The notes below the pieces were generated by a model. It saw only the letters and a program-made list of their open reading frames with translations, had not been told where the DNA came from and did not search any database. From Ochrobactrum sp. CM-21-5 (GTDB taxonomy: Bacteria; Pseudomonadota; Alphaproteobacteria; Rhizobiales; Rhizobiaceae): DNA of 64,000 bases. Shown here piece after piece: positions 52,101 to 61,052 of this stretch; position 1 is the stretch's first letter; each line of letters opens with the position of its first letter. A program made the position numbers and the translations under genes. Location: positions 1 to 64,000 of the forward strand of contig NZ_JACLZJ010000005.1 in the NCBI RefSeq assembly GCF_014253075.1, given 5' to 3'.

Positions 52101-52262
52101 CTAAAACACTGCCAGATATTTTAACAACGAGATGATGCCGAGAATGATAACGATCACCTGAGCGATCTGTTTTATCTTGGCGTCCAACGGCAGCATGTTG
52201 ATAAGATAAAGAATTAAAAAGATAACAAGAATTGTTATCAGAAGGCTGATGAGGATGGACAT
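52101..52262 (-). CDS. Thivi_2564-like small membrane protein (53 residues)
   Basis: The frame encodes two membrane helices (SILISLLITILVIFLILYLI and QVIVIILGIISLLKYLAVF) joined by a short loop, NMLPLDAKIKQ. The loop motif (proline, then DAKIKQI) together with the two-helix layout is the pattern of the small Thivi_2564-type membrane proteins, whose function is unknown. AAGGA lies 11 bases upstream of the ATG and a hairpin terminator follows, so I regard it as a real, singly transcribed gene. Confidence 0.75.
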   Translation of the reverse strand: MSILISLLITILVIFLILYLINMLPLDAKIKQIAQVIVIILGIISLLKYLAVF

Positions 52263-52386
52263 AGGTAGTCAGATCCTTCCCGGAACGGCTATTGCTTTTC
52301 CCGTCCGGCGCCCGTTCCTCCGCGACGCCGAGCCAGGCTCAATTTCCATGAGGAGGCGAGGCGGTCGCGGGGACCCGGCAGTACCT

Positions 52387-52423
52387 CCGGCACATCGTTT
52401 TCAAAATGGAGACGATGTGCCGG
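52387..52423. repeat. Perfect 12-bp inverted repeat after the CoA-transferase gene
   Basis: CCGGCACATCGT/ACGATGTGCCGG with a 13-base loop lies 80 bases beyond the stop of the minus-strand gene at 52503. There is no T-run on either side. It may be a factor-assisted terminator, a 3' stabiliser or part of a small RNA in the 240-base gap. Confidence 0.55.
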
Positions 52424-52502
52424 ATAACGTTCCAGGTGAGATAAGGTTCCGCTGAATGCCAATAGGGAACGTCCTGCATATGACGGGGCGCTCCCCAACT
52501 AT

Positions 52503-53993
52503 TCAGCTGCACATGCTACCGTGTTCACGCCGCCGCATATGCCAGCTGAACGCTTCCTCCAGAAGGTGCGGAGTATGCCCGCCGCGCTCGCAGGCACGCT
52601 CAAAATAGTCGGTAAGCTGATCGCGATAAGAGGGATGCGCGCAGTTGCCGATAATAGTGCGGGCCCTTTCACGGGGAGCAAGTCCGCGAAGATCCGCAAG
52701 TCCTTGTTCTGTCACAAGAATATCCACATCATGTTCGGTGTGGTCAACATGTGTCACCATCGGTACAACTGAAGAAATCGCACCATTTTTGGCTTCCGAC
52801 TTACTGACGAATATGGAGATATAGGCGTTACGCGCAAAGTCACCGGACCCACCTATGCCATTCATCATGTGCGTTCCGTCAACATGTGTCGAGTTCACAT
52901 TGCCGTAGATATCAAACTCCAGCGCAGTGTTTATACCGATGATGCCGAGACGCCGAATGACCTCTGGATGATTGCTTATTTCCTGGGGCCGCAGGACCAG
53001 CTTATCGCGGTAGCGGTCGATATTGTTGAACACTCGCTCTCCGCAGGCAGGGCTTAAAGTGATTGAAGAGCCCGATGCGAAATCCAGTTTTCCAGCGTCA
53101 ATCAGCTCGAATGTGCTGTCCTGCAACACTTCGCTGTACATGCGTAAGTTATGGAACGGGCTGTCGACAAAGCCGGTCAATACCGCATTGGCAATCGTGC
53201 CGATACCAGCCTGCAACGGATTGAGCGTCAGATCGAGGCGACCTTTCTCGACTTCCTGCACGAGAAAGCCGGTCAGATGTTTGGCTATAGCCACCGTCTG
53301 ATCATCAGCGGACTCGACCGTCGAGGCACTGTCTCTTTCCTGCGTAATGACAATACCAGCGATCTTTTCCGGAGGAACCGGGATGTAAGACAGGCCGACG
53401 CGGCTGTCGCAAGCGGTTACCGGAATCGGATCGCGGGAAGGGCGCTTGGTCGGAATATAGATATCGTGCAAGCCTTCCAGAGCCATCGGTTGGTTGAGGT
53501 TGACTTCAACAATCACCTTCTCCGCCAGAATGGCAAAACTGGCAGAATTGCCAATAGACGTCGTCGGAATGATTCCACCGCTCTCGGTGATAGCAAGCGC
53601 CTCGACCACCGCATAGTCGATCGGACCGATCTGGTCGGAACGCAGCTGCTCCACAGTTTCCGAAAGATGCTGGTCGATAAACATAACCTCGCCACGGTTG
53701 ATGGCGGCACGCAAAGTGCGATCGACCTGGAACGGCATGCGACGTGCAAGCACGTGCGCTTCGGTCAAAAGCTTGTCGACGTCGTGGCCGAGTGAGGCGC
53801 CAGTAATCAAGGTAATCTGAAACGGATCGGTGACTGCACGCGCCGCCATGGCAACGGGAACTGCCTTTGCATCGCCCGCGCGCGTGAACCCGCTCATGCC
53901 GACAGTCATGCCATCTTTGATCAGGCTCGCCGCTTCATCAGCAGTGATTATTTTGTTTCGAAGAGAACTATTTCGGATGCGTGCTTCCAGCAT
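52503..53993 (-). CDS. Succinyl-CoA:acetate CoA-transferase / acetyl-CoA hydrolase family
   Basis: A 496-residue class I CoA-transferase of the AarC/Cat1 group. Glu288 in MYSEVLQDSTFELID corresponds to the catalytic glutamate that forms the CoA thioester. TTSIGNSASF and NGIGGSGDFARNAYISIF are conserved pocket segments. It moves CoA between succinate and acetate (or propionate), linking acetate use to the TCA cycle. A strong GGAAGGAAGG precedes the start. Named acetyl-CoA hydrolase in some annotations, but the active-site pattern fits transfer better. Confidence 0.9.
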   Translation of the reverse strand: MLEARIRNSSLRNKIITADEAASLIKDGMTVGMSGFTRAGDAKAVPVAMAARAVTDPFQITLITGASLGHDVDKLLTEAHVLARRMPFQVDRTLRAAINRGEVMFIDQHLSETVEQLRSDQIGPIDYAVVEALAITESGGIIPTTSIGNSASFAILAEKVIVEVNLNQPMALEGLHDIYIPTKRPSRDPIPVTACDSRVGLSYIPVPPEKIAGIVITQERDSASTVESADDQTVAIAKHLTGFLVQEVEKGRLDLTLNPLQAGIGTIANAVLTGFVDSPFHNLRMYSEVLQDSTFELIDAGKLDFASGSSITLSPACGERVFNNIDRYRDKLVLRPQEISNHPEVIRRLGIIGINTALEFDIYGNVNSTHVDGTHMMNGIGGSGDFARNAYISIFVSKSEAKNGAISSVVPMVTHVDHTEHDVDILVTEQGLADLRGLAPRERARTIIGNCAHPSYRDQLTDYFERACERGGHTPHLLEEAFSWHMRRREHGSMCS

Positions 53994-53999
53994 ATGATT

Positions 54000-54334
54000 T
54001 TACCTTCCTTCCCAACCGGTTGTGAGTTGGGACGACACGCTGTGCCAAAAACAATATGCCGCAGCTGTCATCATGTGGGTAATACCCCATGCGGCTTGTC
54101 TGTACATGCATGCTTTCGTCTTAGATGCAGGGTAGGTGCCGCTGGATAAACGGTCTTGTCACAAACATGCCAGCAAATGAAATGATTGAAATCAAAAGCT
54201 TCAGAAACGAACAGTTACATTTTTCGGGGCATTTTTAATTTGTCCATGTGTCGCATCTGTATGTTGCTGCTGTATCTGCCAGTCGCATAAGATAGATTAT
54301 GGAACCAAAACCGTTGCAGATAATCGGAGCTGTT
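54000..54334. other. Upstream region of the CoA-transferase gene
   Basis: No gene was found in these 335 bases. An inverted repeat CCCAAC/GTTGGG (54011-54031) overlaps the region just upstream of the ribosome-binding site of the CoA-transferase and may be an operator or leader hairpin. The part from 54180 to 54300 is AT-rich and probably contains the promoter. Confidence 0.4.
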
Positions 54335-55165
54335 CTAACGTCGTTGTGCTACGTAAAGATGGCCTGGCACCGGAGCGCCTTGTTCGCTGCGCACGATGAT
54401 ATCCATGCAACGCACACAATCCATCTCATGTGCAGCCAGCACGGCTTCCACATAGGCTCGCGCATGAGCGAACCGCTGATAATCGCCTACAACAAATGCT
54501 CGGCCTGCCAGCCGGGCGTCATCCAGTGTCTCACTTGAAAAGCCAAAATATCCGCCAGATTTCAGATGGGCAGCCACGCCTGCAAAAAAACGATCAAGTT
54601 CGCCCATATAAGGCAGCACATCGGTTGCTACGACGAGATCCCAGTCCGGTTCATTCGTAGTTTCCAGAAAGCGTACGACTTCACCGACGAAAAGCGTGTC
54701 GTAATCGCCTTTCTCGTAGGCCACTTCGATCATGTTCTCGGAGAGGTCGACGCCAGTCTTGTGCTCGGTCATGTCGTCCAGAGCATCGGCGGAAAGACCG
54801 GTTCCGCAGCCAAGATCAAGCATACGCCCGCAGTGAAAGTCTCCTTTCATGTCGAGCAGCATTTCCCGCAATTGCAGCGGCACATCATAGCCCAGCTGAT
54901 CGACCAGAATCGTGTCGAACATCTCTGCATGCTGGTCGAAAAGCGTCGCCACGTAAGCATCCGGTGCCTTGAGCGGAACCGCGCCGCGCCCAATACTGGC
55001 GAGCCTTACGGCAGCGCCACCGTGATCATCCGGATCGATCTCCAGGACTTCTTCATAAGCTTTTGCGGCGGCATCGAAATCACCGGCTTTCTCAAGTTCA
55101 AGCGCACGATTGTAGGCATCGGCAAGCGCGGCCTGGTCGAGATGGTTATCGTTATTCTGCGCCAT
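54335..55165 (-). CDS. TPR-containing class I SAM-dependent methyltransferase
   Basis: A 276-residue protein. The first 50 residues form one TPR-like hairpin (ALADAYNRALELEKAGDFDAAAKAYEEVLEIDPDD). The rest is a Rossmann methyltransferase, with motif I MLDLGCGTGLSADAL and motif post-I TGVDLSENMIE. DLVVATDVLPYM is motif II/IV. The TPR piece may bring a protein partner. The target is unknown; members are sometimes called tetratricopeptide methyltransferases in Rhizobiales. A GGAAAG ribosome-binding site supports the start. Confidence 0.85.
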   Translation of the reverse strand: MAQNNDNHLDQAALADAYNRALELEKAGDFDAAAKAYEEVLEIDPDDHGGAAVRLASIGRGAVPLKAPDAYVATLFDQHAEMFDTILVDQLGYDVPLQLREMLLDMKGDFHCGRMLDLGCGTGLSADALDDMTEHKTGVDLSENMIEVAYEKGDYDTLFVGEVVRFLETTNEPDWDLVVATDVLPYMGELDRFFAGVAAHLKSGGYFGFSSETLDDARLAGRAFVVGDYQRFAHARAYVEAVLAAHEMDCVRCMDIIVRSEQGAPVPGHLYVAQRR

Positions 55166-55295
55166 CAGCTGTGCTTTCCGATATCAAACCAGTCAATTTC
55201 CATGCAGGAACGCCCTGCCCATTCTGTCGTCTACGCGCATCCGTCCTGAACCGCAAGTTCCGGTTTACCCCGGCCAATATGGAGATTACGGCGGA

Positions 55296-56288
55296 TTACT
55301 CTGCCGCACTCGTCATTTTCTCGGCTGCGACATTGCGCTTATGGTCAGCAAGCCTGCGTGCAAGAACGGCACAAGCCATGAGCTGAATCTGATGGAAAAG
55401 CATGAGCGGCAGAACGATACTGCCGACATTCGCGCCCGCAAAAATCGCGCTTGCCATTGGCGCTCCACTGGCAAGACTTTTCTTCGATCCGCAAAACATG
55501 ATTGTAATTCGGTCGGCATGGTTGAAGCCACACCACTTGCTGCCATACCATGTGGCCAGCATGACGAATACGAGCAATACGATGCTTACGCCAACCATCA
55601 TCCCCAGATCATCCCATGAAACAGTGCGCCAAAGTCCTTCGACAACAGCCTCGCTGAAAGCCAGATAAACGACCATCAGAATCGATCCGCGGTCGACAAA
55701 GCCAAGGGCCTTGTTATGCCTGCGAACGAAATTACCGATCAGGGGTTGCAGAATCTGGCCCAGCACGAAAGGCGCCAACAGTTGCAGCAAGATAGATTCC
55801 AGGGCGTCAACCGATATGCCACCACCACCTTTTACCGCAAAGAGCAGTCCCACGAGCATCGGCGTCAGGAACATGCCGAAGATATTGGATGCCGATGCCG
55901 ATACAATCGCAGCGGAGACATTGCCGCCAGCAATAGATGTGAAGGCAATCGAAGACTGAACTGTGGAGGGCAGTACGCAGAGATAGAGAATGCCCGTATA
56001 GAAGGCCGACTGCGAAAGCCCCGGGATTGCCCACCCAGCGGCGAGCCCCAATATAGGAAACAGGATGAAGGTCGAGGAAAGCACAGCAAGATGCAGTTTC
56101 CAATGTGTGATCCCGGCCAGGACGGCCTCACGCGAAAGGCGTGCGCCATGCAGAAAGAATAACAGCCCGACTGCAATTTTTGTCGCCCAGCCAAACCATT
56201 CGGCAAACTCTCCGTGCACAGGCAGAACCGATGCAAACAAGATCGTCACGATCAGCATACTGGTGAACTTGTCGGGCAGGAAACGCAT
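55296..56288 (-). CDS. Bile acid:sodium symporter-family transporter (SBF-like, YfeH type)
   Basis: A 330-residue membrane protein with about nine to ten helices. The family pattern includes LYLCVLPSTVQSSIAFTSIAGGN and, later, FCGSKKSLASGAPMASAIF, where the two crossing-helix motifs of the fold lie. I use the ATG at 56288; a TTG four codons earlier is possible. Substrates of the YfeH group are not established; the name refers to fold only, and bile acid transport is not implied. Confidence 0.87.
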   Translation of the reverse strand: MRFLPDKFTSMLIVTILFASVLPVHGEFAEWFGWATKIAVGLLFFLHGARLSREAVLAGITHWKLHLAVLSSTFILFPILGLAAGWAIPGLSQSAFYTGILYLCVLPSTVQSSIAFTSIAGGNVSAAIVSASASNIFGMFLTPMLVGLLFAVKGGGGISVDALESILLQLLAPFVLGQILQPLIGNFVRRHNKALGFVDRGSILMVVYLAFSEAVVEGLWRTVSWDDLGMMVGVSIVLLVFVMLATWYGSKWCGFNHADRITIMFCGSKKSLASGAPMASAIFAGANVGSIVLPLMLFHQIQLMACAVLARRLADHKRNVAAEKMTSAAE

Positions 56289-56470
56289 TATCTGGTCCAA
56301 TCTTGACTGACGAACCCATGCGCCAGTTCCTCACTGCAATATCAATGAAAACATGATCGTCAAACCGGCAAACCGCGTTTGACAAGACCATGCATCCCTA
56401 TGAAGAAAAGGGGATGATGAAATCCCCCTCCCCAGCCCCATTTTTCAAAGCCTGAGCCGACAATTCAGGC

Positions 56471-57478
56471 TCACTCATAACCATTGGGATTCTTCGATTG
56501 CCAGTTCCACATATCCTGACACATTTCGCGCAGATTTTTCTCTGCTGACCACCCGAGAAAATCCTTGGCAAAGGCGGGATCGGCGTAGCATTCTGCCACG
56601 TCGCCCGGTCGGCGTGGTGCAACCTCATATTTGATCGCGCGATTGGAAACGTGCTCGAAGGCCTTTACGACATCAAGAACACTATAACCCTGCCCTGTAC
56701 CCAGATTAACGGCGAAACAATTCGGCTCGTCCAGCTTCTTGAGAGCCTTCAGATGCCCGGCGGCGAGGTCAACCACATGAATATAATCGCGAACTCCGGT
56801 GCCATCGGGGGTGGGATAGTCATTTCCCCAGACGTTGAGTTTCTCCCGGCGCCCGGTGGCAACCTGGGCGATAATCGGCATAAGATTATTTGGGATACCC
56901 TTCGGATCTTCACCGATCAGTCCGCTTTCATGCGCCCCGACCGGGTTGAAATAGCGCAGTATCGCGATTCTCCAGCTGTTATCGCTATTATAAAGATCGC
57001 GTAACATCTCCTCGATAATCAGCTTCGTCCGCCCATAGGGATTGGTCGCCGTCAGCGGCTGATCCTCGGCGATCGGCAGTTTCTGCGGATCTCCATAGAC
57101 TGTAGCCGAAGAACTGAAGACGAGTGTTTTGACCCCGGTTGCCTCCATCGCCTGAAGCAGACGCAAGGTGCCCAGCACATTGCAGTCATAATAATGCAGC
57201 GGCTTTTCACTGGATTCGCCAACGGCCTTCAAACCGGCAAAATGGATAACCGCAGTGCATTTATTATGTTTGATCACCTGCTCCAGAAAGGCTCGATCAC
57301 GAATGTCACCGGCTTCGCGGCGCGGCGCACGCCCCGCAATTTTCTCGATACGGCTGAGGGCCTCGGGGTTACTGTTGTCGAAATTATCAACCACGACGAC
57401 GTCATGCCCGGCTTCGATGAGCTGAACGCAGGTATGGGAGCCGATATAGCCAGCACCGCCAGTCACAAGAATTGTCAT
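56471..57478 (-). CDS. galE: UDP-glucose 4-epimerase
   Basis: A 335-residue short-chain dehydrogenase-type epimerase that interconverts UDP-glucose and UDP-galactose. The NAD site is GGAGYIGSHT. The catalytic pair is Tyr148 and Lys152 (YGRTK), with the serine in VFSSSATVYG. RYFNPVGAH is the conserved sugar-pocket segment. Full length. It supplies UDP-galactose for surface polysaccharide. It is divergent from mazG and not in a visible gal operon. Confidence 0.93.
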   Translation of the reverse strand: MTILVTGGAGYIGSHTCVQLIEAGHDVVVVDNFDNSNPEALSRIEKIAGRAPRREAGDIRDRAFLEQVIKHNKCTAVIHFAGLKAVGESSEKPLHYYDCNVLGTLRLLQAMEATGVKTLVFSSSATVYGDPQKLPIAEDQPLTATNPYGRTKLIIEEMLRDLYNSDNSWRIAILRYFNPVGAHESGLIGEDPKGIPNNLMPIIAQVATGRREKLNVWGNDYPTPDGTGVRDYIHVVDLAAGHLKALKKLDEPNCFAVNLGTGQGYSVLDVVKAFEHVSNRAIKYEVAPRRPGDVAECYADPAFAKDFLGWSAEKNLREMCQDMWNWQSKNPNGYE

Positions 57479-57620
57479 TGTTCAGATATCCGCTTGTTGA
57501 ACATACCGCCCCGATGTGCGATCCCCGGCTGACTATGCAAAATCAGTAACAGACTTCAAGTCGCCCCGACGATTCTTATCATCACGAATGGTTAGAGCCA
57601 TGAAGTTTGATGGAGCGCAG

Positions 57621-58445
57621 ATGAAACCTTCTCGTAATATCGACCGCCTGCTTGAAATCATGGAAGCTCTTCGCACCCCGGAAACGGGTTGCCCGTGGGA
57701 CATTGAACAAAATTTTCGCTCCATTGCGCCCTATACGCTTGAAGAAACCTATGAAGTTCTCGACGCGATTGAACGCGACGATATGGATGATCTGCGCGAG
57801 GAACTGGGCGATCTGCTGCTTCAGGTAGTGTTCCATTCCCGCATGGCGGAAGAACAGGGCAGTTTTTCCTTCGACGATGTTGTGGAAGCGATCACACACA
57901 AGATGATCCGCCGCCATCCGCACGTATTTGGCGACGCCGAAGCCAGAAGTGCTGGCATGGCCAAGGGCTCATGGAACCGCATCAAAGCGGAAGAAAAAGC
58001 AGAGCGCGCCGAACGCCGTGCGAAGATGGGACTCGACGCTGTCGAAAAAGACGGCTTTCTGGATGATATTCCCCACGCCTTCCCTGCTCTTATCCGCGCG
58101 TTGAAATTGCAGCAAAAGGCGGCAAAGGTCGGATTTGACTGGTCCCAGGCAGCTCCCATCCTCGATAAGATTACCGAGGAGACATCTGAACTTAAGGAAG
58201 CGATAGCCGCCGGTGAAAAGGCCGAGATCGAAGAAGAGTATGGTGACCTTCTCTTCGCAATGGTCAATCTGGGGCGCCATCTCGAAGTGGACGCCGAAAC
58301 CGCGTTGATTTCCGCCAATGAGAAATTCAAACGGCGTTTTCACTTCATCGAGAAGGCGCTCCGGCAATCCGGCGATAGTCTGGAAGCAGCAAGCCTCGAC
58401 GAAATGGAAGCAATTTGGATCGAAGCGAAGAAAGCAGGTTTGTAG
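57621..58445 (+). CDS. mazG: Nucleoside triphosphate pyrophosphohydrolase MazG
   Basis: A 274-residue protein with two tandem MazG domains. The first has the metal-binding EExxE...ExxxD pattern (LEETYEVLDAI, then REELGDLLLQVVFHSRMA). The second repeats it as ITEETSELKEAI and EEYGDLLFAMVNL. It hydrolyses NTPs to NMP and pyrophosphate, cleansing damaged nucleotides. I start at 57621 (MKPSRNIDRL), where GGAG is 7 bases upstream; earlier in-frame starts at 57600 and 57516 lack good ribosome-binding sites. Confidence 0.92.
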   Translation: MKPSRNIDRLLEIMEALRTPETGCPWDIEQNFRSIAPYTLEETYEVLDAIERDDMDDLREELGDLLLQVVFHSRMAEEQGSFSFDDVVEAITHKMIRRHPHVFGDAEARSAGMAKGSWNRIKAEEKAERAERRAKMGLDAVEKDGFLDDIPHAFPALIRALKLQQKAAKVGFDWSQAAPILDKITEETSELKEAIAAGEKAEIEEEYGDLLFAMVNLGRHLEVDAETALISANEKFKRRFHFIEKALRQSGDSLEAASLDEMEAIWIEAKKAGL

Positions 58446-58472
58446 ATCCTGTTTTCTTCGTTGTGAATCTGA

Positions 58473-59078
58473 TTATTTTTCCCAGAGCGGGCGGTACATC
58501 TGATAGACGCTTTCAGTCGTTGTGAAGTCCATATAGCCTAGACGGGCAACAGGCTTGGCCTTGGCTATATCGACCAGCCCTTCCGTCAGCACGCCCTCAT
58601 CTAGATGAACGCCAACAACCTCACCGATCACCATGTAATTATCGGTCGCCCTGCCCTCCTTGTCCTGGAGTCGCTTGATTTCAACAGCAACGCATTCCAG
58701 CGCAGCATATGCTTCTTTCACGTGTGGCGCCGCGATCAGCTTGCACGGGGCTTGTGTCAATCCGGCATATTCGAATTCATTGACACCCCGCGGCGCGTTC
58801 ACCGATGAAGCATTCATCTGCCCCTTCAGATGGTCGCTGACGAGATTTGCAGTAAATTCACGAGTTTCCTCGATGAAGGAAACACTGTCCTTGAATCCGC
58901 TTGATGAGAACATGACCATCGGCGGCGTGTCGCATATCGCATTGAAAAACGAATAAGGGGCGAGGTTTACCGCGCCATCCTTTGATCGGGAACCAATCCA
59001 GCCGATCGGCCGCGGTGCGACAATCGCCTTAAATGGATTATGGGGCAACCCATGCCCTTCACTTGGTTCATAAAACAT
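58473..59078 (-). CDS. Flavin reductase-like domain protein
   Basis: A 201-residue FMN-binding protein of the flavin reductase-like fold. VAPRPIGWIGSRSKDGAVNLAPYSFFN is the family signature (shown by its parts IGWIGSRS and NLAPYSFFN), and EFTANLVSDHL follows. Relatives reduce flavin for partner monooxygenases or bind FMN without known reaction; no monooxygenase is adjacent. It is followed on the same strand order by a nitroreductase gene upstream at 59742, so two flavoproteins lie together. Confidence 0.86.
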   Translation of the reverse strand: MFYEPSEGHGLPHNPFKAIVAPRPIGWIGSRSKDGAVNLAPYSFFNAICDTPPMVMFSSSGFKDSVSFIEETREFTANLVSDHLKGQMNASSVNAPRGVNEFEYAGLTQAPCKLIAAPHVKEAYAALECVAVEIKRLQDKEGRATDNYMVIGEVVGVHLDEGVLTEGLVDIAKAKPVARLGYMDFTTTESVYQMYRPLWEK

Positions 59079-59157
59079 ATATTTTCTCGAAAGTTAGAAG
59101 AAATTTCTAAAGTCAATTCTACTGGAGCGAACCTGTGTGGAACCGATCTGGGGTACC

Positions 59158-59742
59158 CTACCCAGCCCACGGACCGGAATAGTCTGAGACAATTTTGTCC
59201 ATATCCGCGCGGGGACGTTCCGGCATCTTGTTTTCCGCCGTTCCAATGTGGACGAAACCGGCAATACGCTCATGTGGCGCCAGTCCCAGGGCAGCGCGCG
59301 AAGGTGCGTCGTCTGAATACCAGTTCGTGATCCAGTTGGTGGCGTAGCCAAGCGCGTTGGCTGCTATGCAAAGGTTCATTGCGACGGCGCCCGACGAAAG
59401 AAACTGTTCCCATTCAGGGATACGTTCATGCGGAACAGGCGACGATACAACGCCGATAACCAGCGGCGCACGGGAAAAACGCGCCAATTCCTGCTCTTTC
59501 CGGCTTTCCGGCAACGGACCCTCCCGCTCTTCTGCGCGTTTCGCGAGAAATTCGCCAACCTTCTTGCGCGATTCACCGCGATAAACGATAAACCGCCACG
59601 GAGTCAGACGGCCATGATCGGGTACGCGTGCCGCGACTTTCAGAAGCGATGCAAGCTCCTCTCCTTCAGGCGCCGGTTCGCAAATCGCAGAGATCGGAGT
59701 GGAACTGCGCTGTGCGAGAAAATCAAAAACCGGGTGTGTCAC
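59158..59742 (-). CDS. Nitroreductase-family protein (YdjA-like)
   Basis: A 194-residue FMN-dependent nitroreductase. The N-terminal RSSTPISAI and RLTPWRFIVYRG match the FMN-binding start of the short YdjA-type group. AVAMNLCIAANALGYATNWIT is the dimer-interface helix that completes the flavin site. The start codon is GTG at 59742, with GAGG upstream. Natural substrate unknown. It is separated by 79 bases from the flavin reductase gene downstream. Confidence 0.88.
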   Translation of the reverse strand: MTHPVFDFLAQRSSTPISAICEPAPEGEELASLLKVAARVPDHGRLTPWRFIVYRGESRKKVGEFLAKRAEEREGPLPESRKEQELARFSRAPLVIGVVSSPVPHERIPEWEQFLSSGAVAMNLCIAANALGYATNWITNWYSDDAPSRAALGLAPHERIAGFVHIGTAENKMPERPRADMDKIVSDYSGPWAG

Positions 59743-59930
59743 AGGAAAACCTCATCGCTAAAAACTGCGGTAGCAACTCCGCTTGACGAAGTGCGCGCCC
59801 CTTCTCGCCCGTCACAATTAAGCTGTAAAGCCCCAAATCCCATATACCGCGACTTGCCTGCGTCAAAAAAATGCCAGCCTGGGTACTGATTTAGCCTTGA
59901 ATTCGCCACCAGCTTAGGCTCAAAAACGCT

Positions 59931-60947
59931 ATGCGCACTTTCATGAACATGTCTCGAGCGAAAACACTAAGACTATTCTGTGGCGAATCGCTTGCTGGGA
60001 TGCTGGCGGTCGTCCTTCTCGCAACGCCCGCCGGAGCGCAAGGCATAGACCCAACCATCAGCATCAATAACGGGCTCAATCTACCCGAACCGAAACTCGA
60101 TCTTCCCACACTAAATCCCTATGCGTCGCCCGACAGCCCGGAGAACAACCCGCTGGTACAAACCCGCGAACTGGATTTGAAGGCTCGGTTGATGCAGGAT
60201 GGCGGCGATATCTCGACGGGGCTGGTATGGCGAGTTTTTTCACCGGATCCAGGCCCTGATGGACAATTGCCGCTGATCGCGACGTCGAAAGGCGGAAGTG
60301 CAGTCTTTAATCTGCCGGAGGGAAACTACCTCGTTCATGTCGCATATGGCCGTGCAGGAGCTACAAAACGCATCATGCTGACGAACGCGACCCGGCATGA
60401 AGTCATGATACTCGACGCCGGCGGCATGAAGCTGAGTGCCGTTCTGCCGGATGGCGGCAAGATCAACAACGATCTGCTCCGATTCTCGATTTATGCCGAC
60501 GACGACAGTGAGCGCTCGCTTATCGTGCCGGATGTGCAGCCCAATACAATCATCCGGCTGAACAGCGGAACCTATCACGTTGTATCGAATTACGGCTCGG
60601 CAAATGCGACCATAAGGGCAGATATTCGCGTCGAAGCAGGCAAACTGACAGAAGCAACGGTACAACACCGTGCTGCGGAAGTGACTCTGAAACTTGTTCG
60701 GGAGCGCGGCGGCGAAGCTTTGGCTGACACGTCCTGGTCGATCCTCAATGCGTCAGGCGATGTGGTCCGCGAAAGCGCGGGCGCTTATTCATCCATGGTG
60801 CTTATCGAAGGTGACTATGTAGCGGTCGCCAAAAACAAGGATCGAATCTATCAACGCGACTTCAAAGTGGCATCCGGCGAGAATGGAGAAGTCGAAGTGG
60901 TTGCAAGCGGTGAATCCGAAGCGCCGAATGATGATTCGATGGACTAA
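59931..60947 (+). CDS. Exported protein of unknown function
   Basis: A 338-residue protein with an N-terminal signal peptide (cleavage about residue 36, TPAGA/QG). The mature part seems to contain three successive beta-sandwich modules of about 85 residues. Each has a pattern of the type GGSAVFNLPEGNYLVHVAYG, TIIRLNSGTYHVVSNYG or SMVLIEGDYVAVAKN, in which a G(T/N/D)Y turn precedes a strand. This resembles carboxypeptidase-regulatory or CNA-B-like folds. No catalytic motif. The C terminus is acidic. It probably acts in the periplasm; no function can be assigned. Confidence 0.8.
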   Translation: MRTFMNMSRAKTLRLFCGESLAGMLAVVLLATPAGAQGIDPTISINNGLNLPEPKLDLPTLNPYASPDSPENNPLVQTRELDLKARLMQDGGDISTGLVWRVFSPDPGPDGQLPLIATSKGGSAVFNLPEGNYLVHVAYGRAGATKRIMLTNATRHEVMILDAGGMKLSAVLPDGGKINNDLLRFSIYADDDSERSLIVPDVQPNTIIRLNSGTYHVVSNYGSANATIRADIRVEAGKLTEATVQHRAAEVTLKLVRERGGEALADTSWSILNASGDVVRESAGAYSSMVLIEGDYVAVAKNKDRIYQRDFKVASGENGEVEVVASGESEAPNDDSMD

Positions 60948-61012
60948 TCGCGAACGAGCGTCACGAAAAATCCGGACGGGCGATTTAATCTCCAAAAAAG
61001 GCTGATCGTTGG

Positions 61013-61047
61013 AAAAATGCCGCGCCCTACACGGACGCGGCTATTTT
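61013..61047. terminator. Bidirectional terminator between exported protein gene and thrS
   Basis: AAAATGCCGCG/CGCGGC-t-ATTTT: GC-rich core flanked by A-run and T-run, 66 bases past the plus-strand stop and just before the thrS stop on the minus strand. Confidence 0.75.
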
Positions 61048-61052
61048 ACGTA

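Noticed and set aside
52249-52498. Overlapping short open frames on both strands of the gap before the CoA-transferase gene
   Set aside because: They are GC-driven frames with no ribosome-binding site or family likeness; the clear hydrophobic gene at 52101-52262 is accepted instead.
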